From Mailhella sp. (lineage in GTDB: Bacteria > Desulfobacterota > Desulfovibrionia > Desulfovibrionales > Desulfovibrionaceae): a stretch of DNA of 13,108 bases. A program made the position numbers and the translations under genes. Shown one piece after another: positions 1-6,460 of this stretch (positions are counted from its first letter, which is position 1; every line of letters starts with the position of its first letter). The notes below the pieces were generated by a model. It did no database searches. It saw only the letters and a list, made by a program, of their open reading frames with translations, and had not been told where the DNA came from. Location of the stretch: positions 1 through 13,108 of the forward strand of contig JAKSQA010000010.1 of the NCBI GenBank assembly GCA_024404335.1, written 5' to 3'.

Positions 1-2
1 TC

Positions 3-614
3 TGGTGCGCTCTGCTCATCTGCAACGCCGGAGGGCTTGCCAGGGAGCTTGCGGGCCCGTGGTCGCCGATTCCCGGCTCAGGAGACGGCGCCGTTCGGGT
101 CTGGTTCTCCCCCAGCTGCCCGGCCTGCCGCTCCCTCGCCGAACAGTCCGCCGATATCGGCGCCGCGCGCTGGCACCCCGTTCCGGAAGACACGCGGGAT
201 GTCTGGGTGATCGCGGAAATGAACGGACGCCTCAGGGCCGGACTCCCGCTGCCCGAAGCCATCGCGGCTGCGCAGGCCGCCGTCCCCCCTCCCGAAGAGT
301 TCGACTCCGATGCCGGATTCAGGCTCGGCCTCCTCAGGCCCGAGATGCTTCTCCTGCAGTTCCGCCTCTGGCGGAACCAGGCCCATGTGCTGGCCTCGGG
401 ATCTCCCCGGATACCGCTTGTGGAGTTCTCGGGAATCCCCGCATTCCTTCAGGAACGGCCTGAAAATATTAAAGGAAGCGGACATCCTGACCATGGCAGC
501 CGCCCACTGATCCCCGACCGGACGGCCGGCGGATTCTGTTCGGGTGAAGACGAGGCTCCATGTGCCGACAACGCCCCTTCCGCCGGAAGCCTCATCGACA
601 CGAGCGGAATGTAG
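3..614 (+). CDS. Thioredoxin-fold protein, DsbC/DsbG-like disulfide isomerase/reductase (5' end outside window)
   Basis: The open frame enters from the left edge and stops with TAG at 612-614, leaving 203 visible residues. About 30 residues in, a beta-strand-like VRVWF is followed by SPSCPAC, a CxxC redox motif encoded at 117-128. This is the layout of periplasmic thioredoxin-fold proteins of the DsbA/C/G type. Farther on, NQAHVLASGSPRIPLVEFSG could be the region of the cis-proline loop and last strands. The visible N-terminal stretch WCALLICNAGG could be the end of a signal or membrane segment. If the family is right, the protein would shuffle or reduce disulfides in the periplasm, for example in cytochrome c precursors such as DsrJ; that link is inference. 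The last 45 or so residues look unstructured, with two further cysteines and lower GC3. An arginine-rich alternative frame over the same DNA looks like a shadow. The fold assignment is moderate and the exact family is unsure. Confidence 0.5.
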   Translation, partial: WCALLICNAGGLARELAGPWSPIPGSGDGAVRVWFSPSCPACRSLAEQSADIGAARWHPVPEDTRDVWVIAEMNGRLRAGLPLPEAIAAAQAAVPPPEEFDSDAGFRLGLLRPEMLLLQFRLWRNQAHVLASGSPRIPLVEFSGIPAFLQERPENIKGSGHPDHGSRPLIPDRTAGGFCSGEDEAPCADNAPSAGSLIDTSGM

Positions 615-621
615 CGTCCCG

Positions 622-643
622 CATGCGCCCATGCATGCGCATG
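622..643. repeat. 7-bp inverted repeat upstream of the dsr promoter
   Basis: CATGCGC (622-628) and GCGCATG (637-643) are perfect inverted repeats separated by 8 bases that themselves contain the palindrome ATGCAT. The element lies between the stop of the upstream gene and the predicted dsr promoter. No T-run follows, so it does not look like a standard intrinsic terminator. It could be an operator, part of the upstream gene's 3' end, or chance. Confidence 0.35.
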
Positions 644-675
644 AGCGCAAATCGGCGCGAAAGCGGAATATTCCC

Positions 676-704
676 TTGTGAGGCATCGCCTTTTAGGATA
701 ACAT
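676..704 (+). promoter_or_regulatory. Predicted sigma70 promoter of the dsrMKJOP operon
   Basis: TTGTGA (676-681) and TAACAT (699-704) are separated by exactly 17 bases; each matches the sigma70 consensus at 4 of 6 positions. Transcription would start near 711, about 56 bases before the first start codon. It is the best promoter match I found in the 152-base gap ahead of the operon. Confidence 0.45.
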
Positions 705-715
705 TCGGATGAATC

Positions 716-734
716 AAGACCCATCGGGTCTTTT
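716..734 (+). terminator. Terminator-like hairpin in the dsr leader
   Basis: AAGACCC (716-722) pairs perfectly with GGGTCTT (726-732) around a 3-base loop, and TTTT covers 731-734. The shape is a short intrinsic terminator. It lies 102 bases after the upstream stop codon but downstream of the predicted dsr transcription start. It could therefore end the upstream transcript, act as an attenuator or 5' stabilising stem for the dsr mRNA, or both. Confidence 0.45.
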
Positions 735-766
735 CGGATGTAATCATTACTTTTTCAAGGCATGCC

Positions 767-1330
767 ATGGATATCGCGAAACTGTGCGTCGAACGCAGGG
801 ACGAACTCGTTGAACGCTGGGTGGGGCTTTTCTTCGCCAGCTACCCCCTTGACAGCAAGGGTTTCATGAGGACGAACCGCGACCGCTTCTCCAATCCCGT
901 CGGGGAGACGACCCGCATCGCTGCGGCCGTGCTCTACGATGCCGTCACAGGCGGCGATTCCGACTCCGATGCGGTTAAGCAGGCCCTGCACGACCTGGTA
1001 TGGGTCCGTGCCGTACAGGACATGCCGCCCTCCAAGGCAGTCGGCGTCCTGTATCTGCTGAAGACGCTGCTGCGGAGCGGCATCCTCCCAGAATGCATGA
1101 AGGACGCCTCATCGGCGAAGGCCGTCGAAGCCTATCTCCTCATGGAGTCACGCATCGACACGCTGGCCATGATGGCGCTCGACATGTATTCCGATGCAAG
1201 GGAGCGCGTTTTCAGAGTGCGCGTAGAGGAAGTAAAGCGAAGCCAGTCCCAAGTCATAAGGCTGGCCAAGCTTCGGAGGGAGCAGGAAGTCCCCGCTCCT
1301 GAAACAGATAATCGAGGGGTAGAGGAATGA
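767..1330 (+). CDS. RsbR-N-terminal-like (RsbRD_N) protein, first gene of the dsr operon
   Basis: This 187-residue protein has no membrane segment or signal peptide and is predicted to be all-helical and cytoplasmic. It carries the hallmarks of the RsbRD N-terminal domain: a start with RRDELVERW (10-18), DRFSNPVG (39-46), and RAVQDMPPSKAVGVLYLLK (81-99). The C-terminal residues 140-175 form a charged, coiled-coil-like helix. In stressosome RsbR proteins this domain senses signals and is joined to a STAS domain; no STAS domain is present here. The ATG at 767 follows AAGG (757-760). The gene ends in an ATGA overlap with dsrM, so translation is probably coupled. Position suggests a role in regulating or assembling the DsrMKJOP complex, but its biochemical role is unknown to me. 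Confidence 0.75.
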   Translation: MDIAKLCVERRDELVERWVGLFFASYPLDSKGFMRTNRDRFSNPVGETTRIAAAVLYDAVTGGDSDSDAVKQALHDLVWVRAVQDMPPSKAVGVLYLLKTLLRSGILPECMKDASSAKAVEAYLLMESRIDTLAMMALDMYSDARERVFRVRVEEVKRSQSQVIRLAKLRREQEVPAPETDNRGVEE

Positions 1331-2346
1331 CCATCGCATTTGCGGCCACCCTGCTCATCCTGTTCGTTGGATGGGCTGGGTCAGCACTTGGCCTGCAGTA
1401 TCTGTTCGGCGTGATATTACCGCTGGTAGCAGGTGCTGTGTTCATCATCGGTTTTGTCTGGAAGCTCGTCCGCTGGGCCAAGTCGCCCGTACCGTTCGCC
1501 ATCCCCACGGTGGCCGGACAGCAGCGTTCCCTTGACTGGATCAAGCCCAGCCGGCTTGAATGTCCCTGGACCACGCCGGCCGTCCTCGTGCGCATGCTGC
1601 TCGAGGTCTTCGCCTTCCGCTCGCTGTTCCGCAACACGCGTGCGGAGCGCACCGTCATCGACGGGACTCCCAGGGTCACCTATTTCTCCAACAAGTGGCT
1701 GTGGCTCTTCGCCCTGCTGTTCCACTACGGCATGCTGGTGATCATCATCCGCCACGCCCGCTTCTTCCTTGATCCGGTGCCCGCATGCATCGCAGTCGTC
1801 GAGTTCGTCGACGGCGTCTTCCAGATCGGAGCCCCCCGCTTCTATCTCACCGACGCCTTCATCCTCGCCGGCCTCGCCTTCCTCCTGCTGCGCCGCGTCG
1901 TGTCCGAACGTCTCCGCTACATCTCGCTTCCCGCCGACTGGTTCGCCCTCTTCCTGCTCATCGCGATCGCCGTCTCCGGCATCCTCATGCGCTATGTCTG
2001 CAAGGTGGACATCAACCAGGTTAAGGAAGTCATCATGGGGCTCGCCACGCTGCATCCCGTCTCCCCCACCGGCATCGGCTCCATCTTCTTCATCCATGTG
2101 ACGTTCGTCAGCGTCCTGCTCATCTACTTCCCCTTCTCGAAGCTGATGCACATGGGCGGCGTCTTCATGAGCCCCACCCGCAACATGAAGTGCAACACCC
2201 GTCAGGAACGGCATGTCAACCCGTGGAACCCCTGGGCCATCGACGATCCCCAGGCCAACTACCACAAGTACGCCGAATACGAAGACGATTACCGCGACGC
2301 CATGGTCGAAGCCGGCCTGCCTGTTGACAAGCAGCCCGAAGCGTAA
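1327..2346 (+). CDS. dsrM: DsrM, NarI-like cytochrome b subunit of the DsrMKJOP complex
   Basis: This 339-residue integral membrane protein has about six hydrophobic spans (roughly 3-22, 27-48, 124-141, 174-190, 204-222, 252-270). It matches the nitrate reductase gamma (NarI)-type cytochrome b of sulfate reducers. Candidate axial heme b ligands are His133 (LLFHYG), His143 (IRHARFF), His257 (FIHVTF) and His275 (LMHMG), consistent with two b hemes. The long hydrophilic C-terminus with MKCNTRQERHVNPWNPWA would face the cytoplasm, where DsrK docks. By family knowledge DsrM exchanges electrons with menaquinol and passes them to DsrK. The start is fixed by the 4-base ATGA overlap with the preceding gene and by GAGGGG at 1314-1319. 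dsrK begins 12 bases after its stop. Confidence 0.95.
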   Translation: MTIAFAATLLILFVGWAGSALGLQYLFGVILPLVAGAVFIIGFVWKLVRWAKSPVPFAIPTVAGQQRSLDWIKPSRLECPWTTPAVLVRMLLEVFAFRSLFRNTRAERTVIDGTPRVTYFSNKWLWLFALLFHYGMLVIIIRHARFFLDPVPACIAVVEFVDGVFQIGAPRFYLTDAFILAGLAFLLLRRVVSERLRYISLPADWFALFLLIAIAVSGILMRYVCKVDINQVKEVIMGLATLHPVSPTGIGSIFFIHVTFVSVLLIYFPFSKLMHMGGVFMSPTRNMKCNTRQERHVNPWNPWAIDDPQANYHKYAEYEDDYRDAMVEAGLPVDKQPEA

Positions 2347-2358
2347 GGAGTTTACCCG

Positions 2359-3984
2359 ATGGCAAAAATGCCCACACCCGAAGAGCTGCTGGCTGCCACT
2401 CCCGCCTCCTTCCCCAAGGAAGGCTGGATGGATACCAAGCCGGATTTCCATCCCGGCAGCTACTGCTACCCCGCAAAGACCGACGCCCTCCAGAAGCTCG
2501 GATTCGAGAACGCCCATGAATGGGCTCCCCAGGAAGAGGACTGGAACCTCCCCGAGAACTGGGAGGAGATCATCTACAATTCCCTCAAGGACGCCCTGGA
2601 AAAGCACCGCTCCCTGAAGCTCTTCATGGACTGCTGCGTCCGCTGCGGCGCCTGCGCCGACAAGTGCCACTTCTTCATCGGCACCAACGATCCGAAGAAC
2701 ATGCCCGTGCTGCGCGCCGAGCTGCTCCGTTCCGTGTACCGCAAGGACTTCACCACGGCCGGACGCCTCCTCGGCAAGTATGCCGGCGCCCGCAAGCTCG
2801 ACCCCGAAGTCATCAAGGAATGGTTCATCTATTTCTACCAGTGCACCGAATGCCGCCGCTGCTCGCTCTTCTGCCCCTACGGCATCGACACCGCTGAGAT
2901 CACGGTCATCGTGCGCCAGATGCTCCTCGACCTCGGCCTCGGCATCAACTGGATCATGAACTCCGTCAAGGACTGCAACGAGACCGGCAACCACCTCGGC
3001 ATCAAGCCCCACTCCATGAAGGAGATCGTCGAGTTCCTCTGCGACGACATCGAGACGATCACCGGCATCCGCATCGATCCGCCGTGGAACGAAAAGGGCC
3101 ATGAGGTCGTCTTCATCACGCCTTCCGGCGACTACTTCGCCGATCCCGGCGTGTACACCTTCATGGGCTACCTCATGCTCTTCCATGAGATCGGCCTCGA
3201 CTACACCCTCTCCACCTACGCATCCGAAGGCGGCAACTTCGGCTCCTTCGTCTCCTTCGACGTCGCGAAGCGCCTCAATGCGAAGATGTACGCCGAAGCC
3301 AAGCGCCTCGGCGCCAAGTGGATCCTGGGCGGCGAATGCGGCCACATGTGGCGCGTCGTGAACCAGTACATGGCCACCTACAACGGCCCCGCCGACTTCC
3401 TCGAGACCCCGGTCTCCCCGATCACCGGCACCGTGTTCCACAATGCCGCCGCCACCAAGATGGTGCACATCGCCGAATTCACGGCCGACCTCATCAAGCA
3501 CAACAAGCTGAACCTGCGCCCCGAGCGCAACAACCACATCATCACGACGTGGCATGACTCCTGCAACCCCTCCCGCGCGATGGGCATCCTCGAAGAACCC
3601 CGCTACGTCCTTAAGAACGTATGCAACAACTTCGTCGAAATGCCTGAGCACACCATCCGCGAAGAGACGTTCTGCTGCGGTTCCGGCTCCGGCCTCAACG
3701 CCGAGGAGATCATGGACCAGCGCCTGCGCGGCGGCTTCCCCCGTGCGAACGCACTGCGCTATGTCCATGACCACAACGACGTCAACTGGATGGCCTGCAT
3801 GTGCGCCCTCGACCGCGCCGCACTGCCTCCGCTCGTCGACTACTGGGTTCCCGGAGTCACGGTCAGCGGCCTGCACGAGCTCGTGGCCAATGCTCTGGTG
3901 ATGAAGGGCGAGATTCCCCGTACCATGGACCTGCGCCAGGAAGATCTCCCCTTCCCCGATGAAGATCCCGCGGAGGAAGCGTAA
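2359..3984 (+). CDS. dsrK: DsrK, HdrD-like iron-sulfur subunit of the DsrMKJOP complex
   Basis: This 541-residue cytoplasmic protein is related to heterodisulfide reductase subunit HdrD. Two ferredoxin-type [4Fe-4S] motifs are visible: C93-x2-C96-x2-C99-x3-C103 and C162-x2-C165-x2-C168-x3-C172. A catalytic CCG-type region follows, with Cys327 in GGECGH, Cys402 in HDSCNPSR, the Cys439-Cys440-Gly triplet, and Cys480/Cys482 in ACMCALD. These residues carry the noncubane-type active cluster in Hdr proteins. The family role is reduction of the DsrC trisulfide produced by DsrAB using electrons from DsrM. The SD AAGGAG (2345-2350) overlaps the dsrM stop codon, and dsrJ starts on the base after its stop. 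No dsrC, dsrA or dsrB lies in this window. No residue expected for function appears to be missing. Confidence 0.95.
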   Translation: MAKMPTPEELLAATPASFPKEGWMDTKPDFHPGSYCYPAKTDALQKLGFENAHEWAPQEEDWNLPENWEEIIYNSLKDALEKHRSLKLFMDCCVRCGACADKCHFFIGTNDPKNMPVLRAELLRSVYRKDFTTAGRLLGKYAGARKLDPEVIKEWFIYFYQCTECRRCSLFCPYGIDTAEITVIVRQMLLDLGLGINWIMNSVKDCNETGNHLGIKPHSMKEIVEFLCDDIETITGIRIDPPWNEKGHEVVFITPSGDYFADPGVYTFMGYLMLFHEIGLDYTLSTYASEGGNFGSFVSFDVAKRLNAKMYAEAKRLGAKWILGGECGHMWRVVNQYMATYNGPADFLETPVSPITGTVFHNAAATKMVHIAEFTADLIKHNKLNLRPERNNHIITTWHDSCNPSRAMGILEEPRYVLKNVCNNFVEMPEHTIREETFCCGSGSGLNAEEIMDQRLRGGFPRANALRYVHDHNDVNWMACMCALDRAALPPLVDYWVPGVTVSGLHELVANALVMKGEIPRTMDLRQEDLPFPDEDPAEEA

Positions 3985-4389
3985 ATGTACAATGCAAAGT
4001 TCGTCATCCCCGGCGCGATCATCTTCGTCGGGCTGTTCACTGCCCCTTTCTGGACCAACGTCTTCTCCGCCAAGCATGAGGCGGTGAAGCTGGAACTTCC
4101 CCAGAAGCCCGTCACCTTCTTCGGTGAAGAACGCACCCAGTGCATCGAACCGAGGGAATGGATGGCCGCCAACCACATGGAGATGCTCATCGAATGGCGC
4201 GACAAGGCCCTTCGCGAGAACAAGCGCATCTACGTGGCCACCGACGGCAGGAAATGGGAGACCAGCCTGCAGAACACCTGCATGGCCTGCCACACCAACA
4301 AGGCCGAATTCTGCGATAAGTGCCACACCGCCAACAGCGTGAGCCCTTACTGCTGGGATTGCCACGTTGAACCCCAGGGGAACAAGTAA
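3985..4389 (+). CDS. dsrJ: DsrJ, periplasmic triheme cytochrome c of the DsrMKJOP complex
   Basis: This 134-residue protein has an uncleaved-looking N-terminal hydrophobic anchor (about residues 6-26) and three CxxCH heme c motifs: CMACH (99-103), CDKCH (110-114) and CWDCH (123-127). Cys53, in RTQCIEPREWM, lies outside the heme motifs. Published work on DsrJ describes an unusual His/Cys-ligated heme, and this residue is the natural candidate for that ligand. The protein sits in the periplasm as the complex's redox subunit; its physiological partner is not settled in the literature. The ATG directly follows the dsrK stop. Its SD GGAGGAA (3972-3978) lies inside the end of dsrK, so translational coupling is likely. 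Confidence 0.95.
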   Translation: MYNAKFVIPGAIIFVGLFTAPFWTNVFSAKHEAVKLELPQKPVTFFGEERTQCIEPREWMAANHMEMLIEWRDKALRENKRIYVATDGRKWETSLQNTCMACHTNKAEFCDKCHTANSVSPYCWDCHVEPQGNK

Positions 4390-5138
4390 TGAAAGCTAGC
4401 AGACGTTATTTTCTCAAGGTCGCCGGCCTGTCCACCTTCGCGATGGCAGCCGGTGCCGCCAAGGCGGACGCAGCCTATGAGGGCTACTCCGAAGGCCTGA
4501 AGGCGAAGCGCTGGGCCATGGTCATCGACACCCGCCGTTTCCAGAAGCCCGAAGACATGCTCCCCATCATCGAAGCCTGCCACAAGGTGCACAACGTGCC
4601 CTCCATCAAGGGCCCCAAGGAAATCAAGTGGATCTGGGACGACACGTTCGAACATGCGTTCGCCAACGACCCCAACCCCATGCTTCCCGAGGATGTGGAA
4701 GAGCGCCGCTTCTTCCTGCTCTGCAACCACTGCACCAACCCTTCCTGCGTGCGTGTCTGCCCTCCCGGCGCCACCTACAAGACGGAAGGCGGCCTTGTGG
4801 CCATCGACTACCACCGCTGCGTAGGCTGCCGCTTCTGCATGGCCGCCTGCCCCTACGGCTCCCGCAGCTTCAACTTCAAGGATCCCCGTCCGTTCGTGAA
4901 GGAGATCAACCCCGCGTACCCCACCCGTATGCGCGGTGTCGTCGAGAAGTGCACCTTCTGCGCCGAGCGTCTTGAAAAGGGCCTCATGCCCGCCTGTGTC
5001 GAAGCCTCCAACGGCGCGATCATGTTCGGCGATCTCAACGATCCCAACTCCATCGTCCGCCGCGTGCTCGCCAAGAACTTCAGCATGCGCCGCAAGCCCG
5101 ACCTGGGCACCGACCCCGGCGTGTATTACATCATCTAG
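4389..5138 (+). CDS. dsrO: DsrO, Tat-exported periplasmic iron-sulfur subunit of the DsrMKJOP complex
   Basis: This 249-residue ferredoxin-like protein belongs to the NrfC/PsrB family. The N-terminus SRRYFLK (4-10) followed by a hydrophobic stretch and Ala-rich KADAA is a Tat signal, so the protein is exported folded with its clusters. Cysteine motifs are C112-x2-C115-x4-C120-x3-C124, C144-x2-C147-x2-C150-x3-C154 and C188-x2-C191-x11-C203. With Cys64 this makes twelve cysteines, enough for three [4Fe-4S] clusters. The fully formed fourth N-terminal motif seen in some relatives is absent. DsrO should connect DsrJ in the periplasm with DsrP in the membrane. The start codon overlaps the last base of the dsrJ TAA (TAATG). 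Confidence 0.94.
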   Translation: MKASRRYFLKVAGLSTFAMAAGAAKADAAYEGYSEGLKAKRWAMVIDTRRFQKPEDMLPIIEACHKVHNVPSIKGPKEIKWIWDDTFEHAFANDPNPMLPEDVEERRFFLLCNHCTNPSCVRVCPPGATYKTEGGLVAIDYHRCVGCRFCMAACPYGSRSFNFKDPRPFVKEINPAYPTRMRGVVEKCTFCAERLEKGLMPACVEASNGAIMFGDLNDPNSIVRRVLAKNFSMRRKPDLGTDPGVYYII

Positions 5139-5147
5139 GAGGGAACC

Positions 5148-6326
5148 ATGGTCGAAAAAGTTCTCAAGGGTTCTCCCAAGTACTATCTCTGGCTGCTGTT
5201 CCTCCTTGGAATCATCGGCTACGCGTTCGTCGTCTACGTCTTCCAGCTCATGTATGGCCTTGAGCAGACCGGCCTCACCAGGAACACCTCCTGGGGCTTC
5301 TACATCGCCCAGTTCACCTATCTGGTCGGCGTAGCCGCCGCAGCCGTCATGCTCGTGCTGCCCGCCACCTTCCACCACTACCACCCCTACCACAGGGTGA
5401 TCGTGTTCGCGGAATTCCTGGCCATCGGCGCCGTCATCATGTGCATGCTGTTCATCGTGGTCGACATGGGCCAGCCCCAGCGCGTGCTCAACGTCATACT
5501 CCATCCGATGCCCAACTCCGTCATGTTCTGGGATGCCACGGTCCTCTGCGGCTACCTGATCCTGAACGCCATCATCGGCTGGACCTCCCTCGAGCATGAA
5601 AGCCGCCATGTGGAAGTCCCCAAGTGGATCAAGGTCCTTGTGGTCGTCTCCATCTTCTGGGCCTTCTCCATCCATACGGTAACCGGCTTCCTGTATGCCG
5701 GCCTGCCCGGCCGCCACTACTGGCTCACCGCCATCATGGCCGCCCGCTTCCTCGCCTCGGCCTTCTGCGCCGGCCCCGCGCTCCTGCTGCTCGGCCTGCT
5801 CCTCGTGAAGCGCCTCTCCGGCTTCGATCCCGGCAAGAAGGTCGTGAAGTCCCTGTCCATCACCATCGCCTACGCGATGGGGCTGAACATGTTCTTCTAC
5901 TGCCTCGAGCTCTTCACCTCCTTCTACAGCGGCATCCCCGGCCACGCCGACCCCATCGTCTTCCTGTTCTGCGGACATGAAGGCCTCAACGTGTGGGTCA
6001 CCGGCTGGATGTGGGCGGCTGTCGTCTTCGCCTTCGTGAGCATCTTCTTCCTCGCCATCCCCAAGTTCCGCGCGAACATGAAGATCCTCCCCTGGGCTCT
6101 CGGCATGCTCATCATCGCCACCTGGATCGACAAGGGCCTCGGCCTCCTCATCGGCGGCTTCGCCCCCACGCCCTACGAGACCTACGAAGTCTACACTCCC
6201 ACCTTCTGGGAAATCTCCGTCAGCCTCGGCGTGTTCGCCGTCGGCGCCCTCGTGGTTTCCATCCTCTGGAAAATCGCCCTCGAAATGAAGAAGGAAGGCG
6301 GCGAGCCTTTCGCACTCGCCGACTAG
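5148..6326 (+). CDS. dsrP: DsrP, NrfD/PsrC-like quinone-interacting membrane subunit
   Basis: This 392-residue protein is hydrophobic almost throughout, with about ten predicted transmembrane helices (for example 13-35, 51-71, 86-106, 127-146, 162-182, 193-220, 238-256, 284-304, 314-335, 357-376). This is the NrfD/PsrC architecture, a cofactor-free quinone-binding membrane protein paired with a DsrO-type iron-sulfur partner. In the complex it forms the second membrane module beside DsrM and may exchange electrons with menaquinone. The strong SD AGGAGGG (5137-5143) begins within the dsrO stop codon. A terminator 23 bases downstream marks it as the last gene of the operon. Confidence 0.95.
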   Translation: MVEKVLKGSPKYYLWLLFLLGIIGYAFVVYVFQLMYGLEQTGLTRNTSWGFYIAQFTYLVGVAAAAVMLVLPATFHHYHPYHRVIVFAEFLAIGAVIMCMLFIVVDMGQPQRVLNVILHPMPNSVMFWDATVLCGYLILNAIIGWTSLEHESRHVEVPKWIKVLVVVSIFWAFSIHTVTGFLYAGLPGRHYWLTAIMAARFLASAFCAGPALLLLGLLLVKRLSGFDPGKKVVKSLSITIAYAMGLNMFFYCLELFTSFYSGIPGHADPIVFLFCGHEGLNVWVTGWMWAAVVFAFVSIFFLAIPKFRANMKILPWALGMLIIATWIDKGLGLLIGGFAPTPYETYEVYTPTFWEISVSLGVFAVGALVVSILWKIALEMKKEGGEPFALAD

Positions 6327-6348
6327 CCGATCTGTTGCACGAATGACA

Positions 6349-6384
6349 GAGGGGCAGGCCCGCCGGACCTGCCCCTCCTCCTTT
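6349..6384 (+). terminator. Intrinsic terminator of the dsrMKJOP operon
   Basis: GAGGGGCAGG (6349-6358) pairs perfectly with CCTGCCCCTC (6368-6377) around a 9-base loop. CTCCTTTT follows. The stem is 10 bp and GC-rich, 22 bases after the dsrP stop. Confidence 0.85.
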
Positions 6385-6402
6385 TAAGCGGCCTCCGCAT
6401 TC

Positions 6403-6431
6403 TTGACGCGGCATGACCGTGAAGGTACATC
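6403..6431 (+). promoter_or_regulatory. Predicted promoter of upp and the glycosyltransferase gene
   Basis: TTGACG (6403-6408) and TACATC (6426-6431) are separated by 17 bases; the -35 is a 5 of 6 match and the -10 is weak (3 of 6). It lies just after the dsr terminator and 29 bases before the upp start. It overlaps the in-frame ATG at 6413, which argues against that codon being the start. Confidence 0.45.
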
Positions 6432-6460
6432 TGAACGAAACCAAAACCACAGGACGCACA

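Noticed and set aside
78..686. A 202-codon minus-strand frame over the left gene and the dsr promoter region
   Set aside because: No family resemblance. It would overlap the dsr promoter, and the plus-strand frame carries a clear CxxC thioredoxin-like segment.
676..692. TTGTGA as a Rex or other redox-regulator half-site
   Set aside because: Only one half of the known TTGTGA-type palindrome is present; the matching TCACAA half is absent, so it is better read as the -35 hexamer.
1417..4365. A 982-codon open frame on the minus strand opposite dsrM, dsrK and dsrJ
   Set aside because: It mirrors strongly coding, recognisable dsr genes. Its composition (runs of V, G, A, E, D, H) is the typical antisense shadow of GC3-rich coding DNA, and no domain is recognisable.
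4347..5978. A 543-codon open frame on the minus strand opposite dsrO and dsrP
   Set aside because: Same shadow effect of codon bias in the two real genes; no recognisable motif or SD.
6413..6460. Upstream ATG start for upp at 6413
   Set aside because: It lies inside the predicted promoter, adds 16 residues not seen in the family, and has no SD; the 6461 start gives the standard 208 residues.
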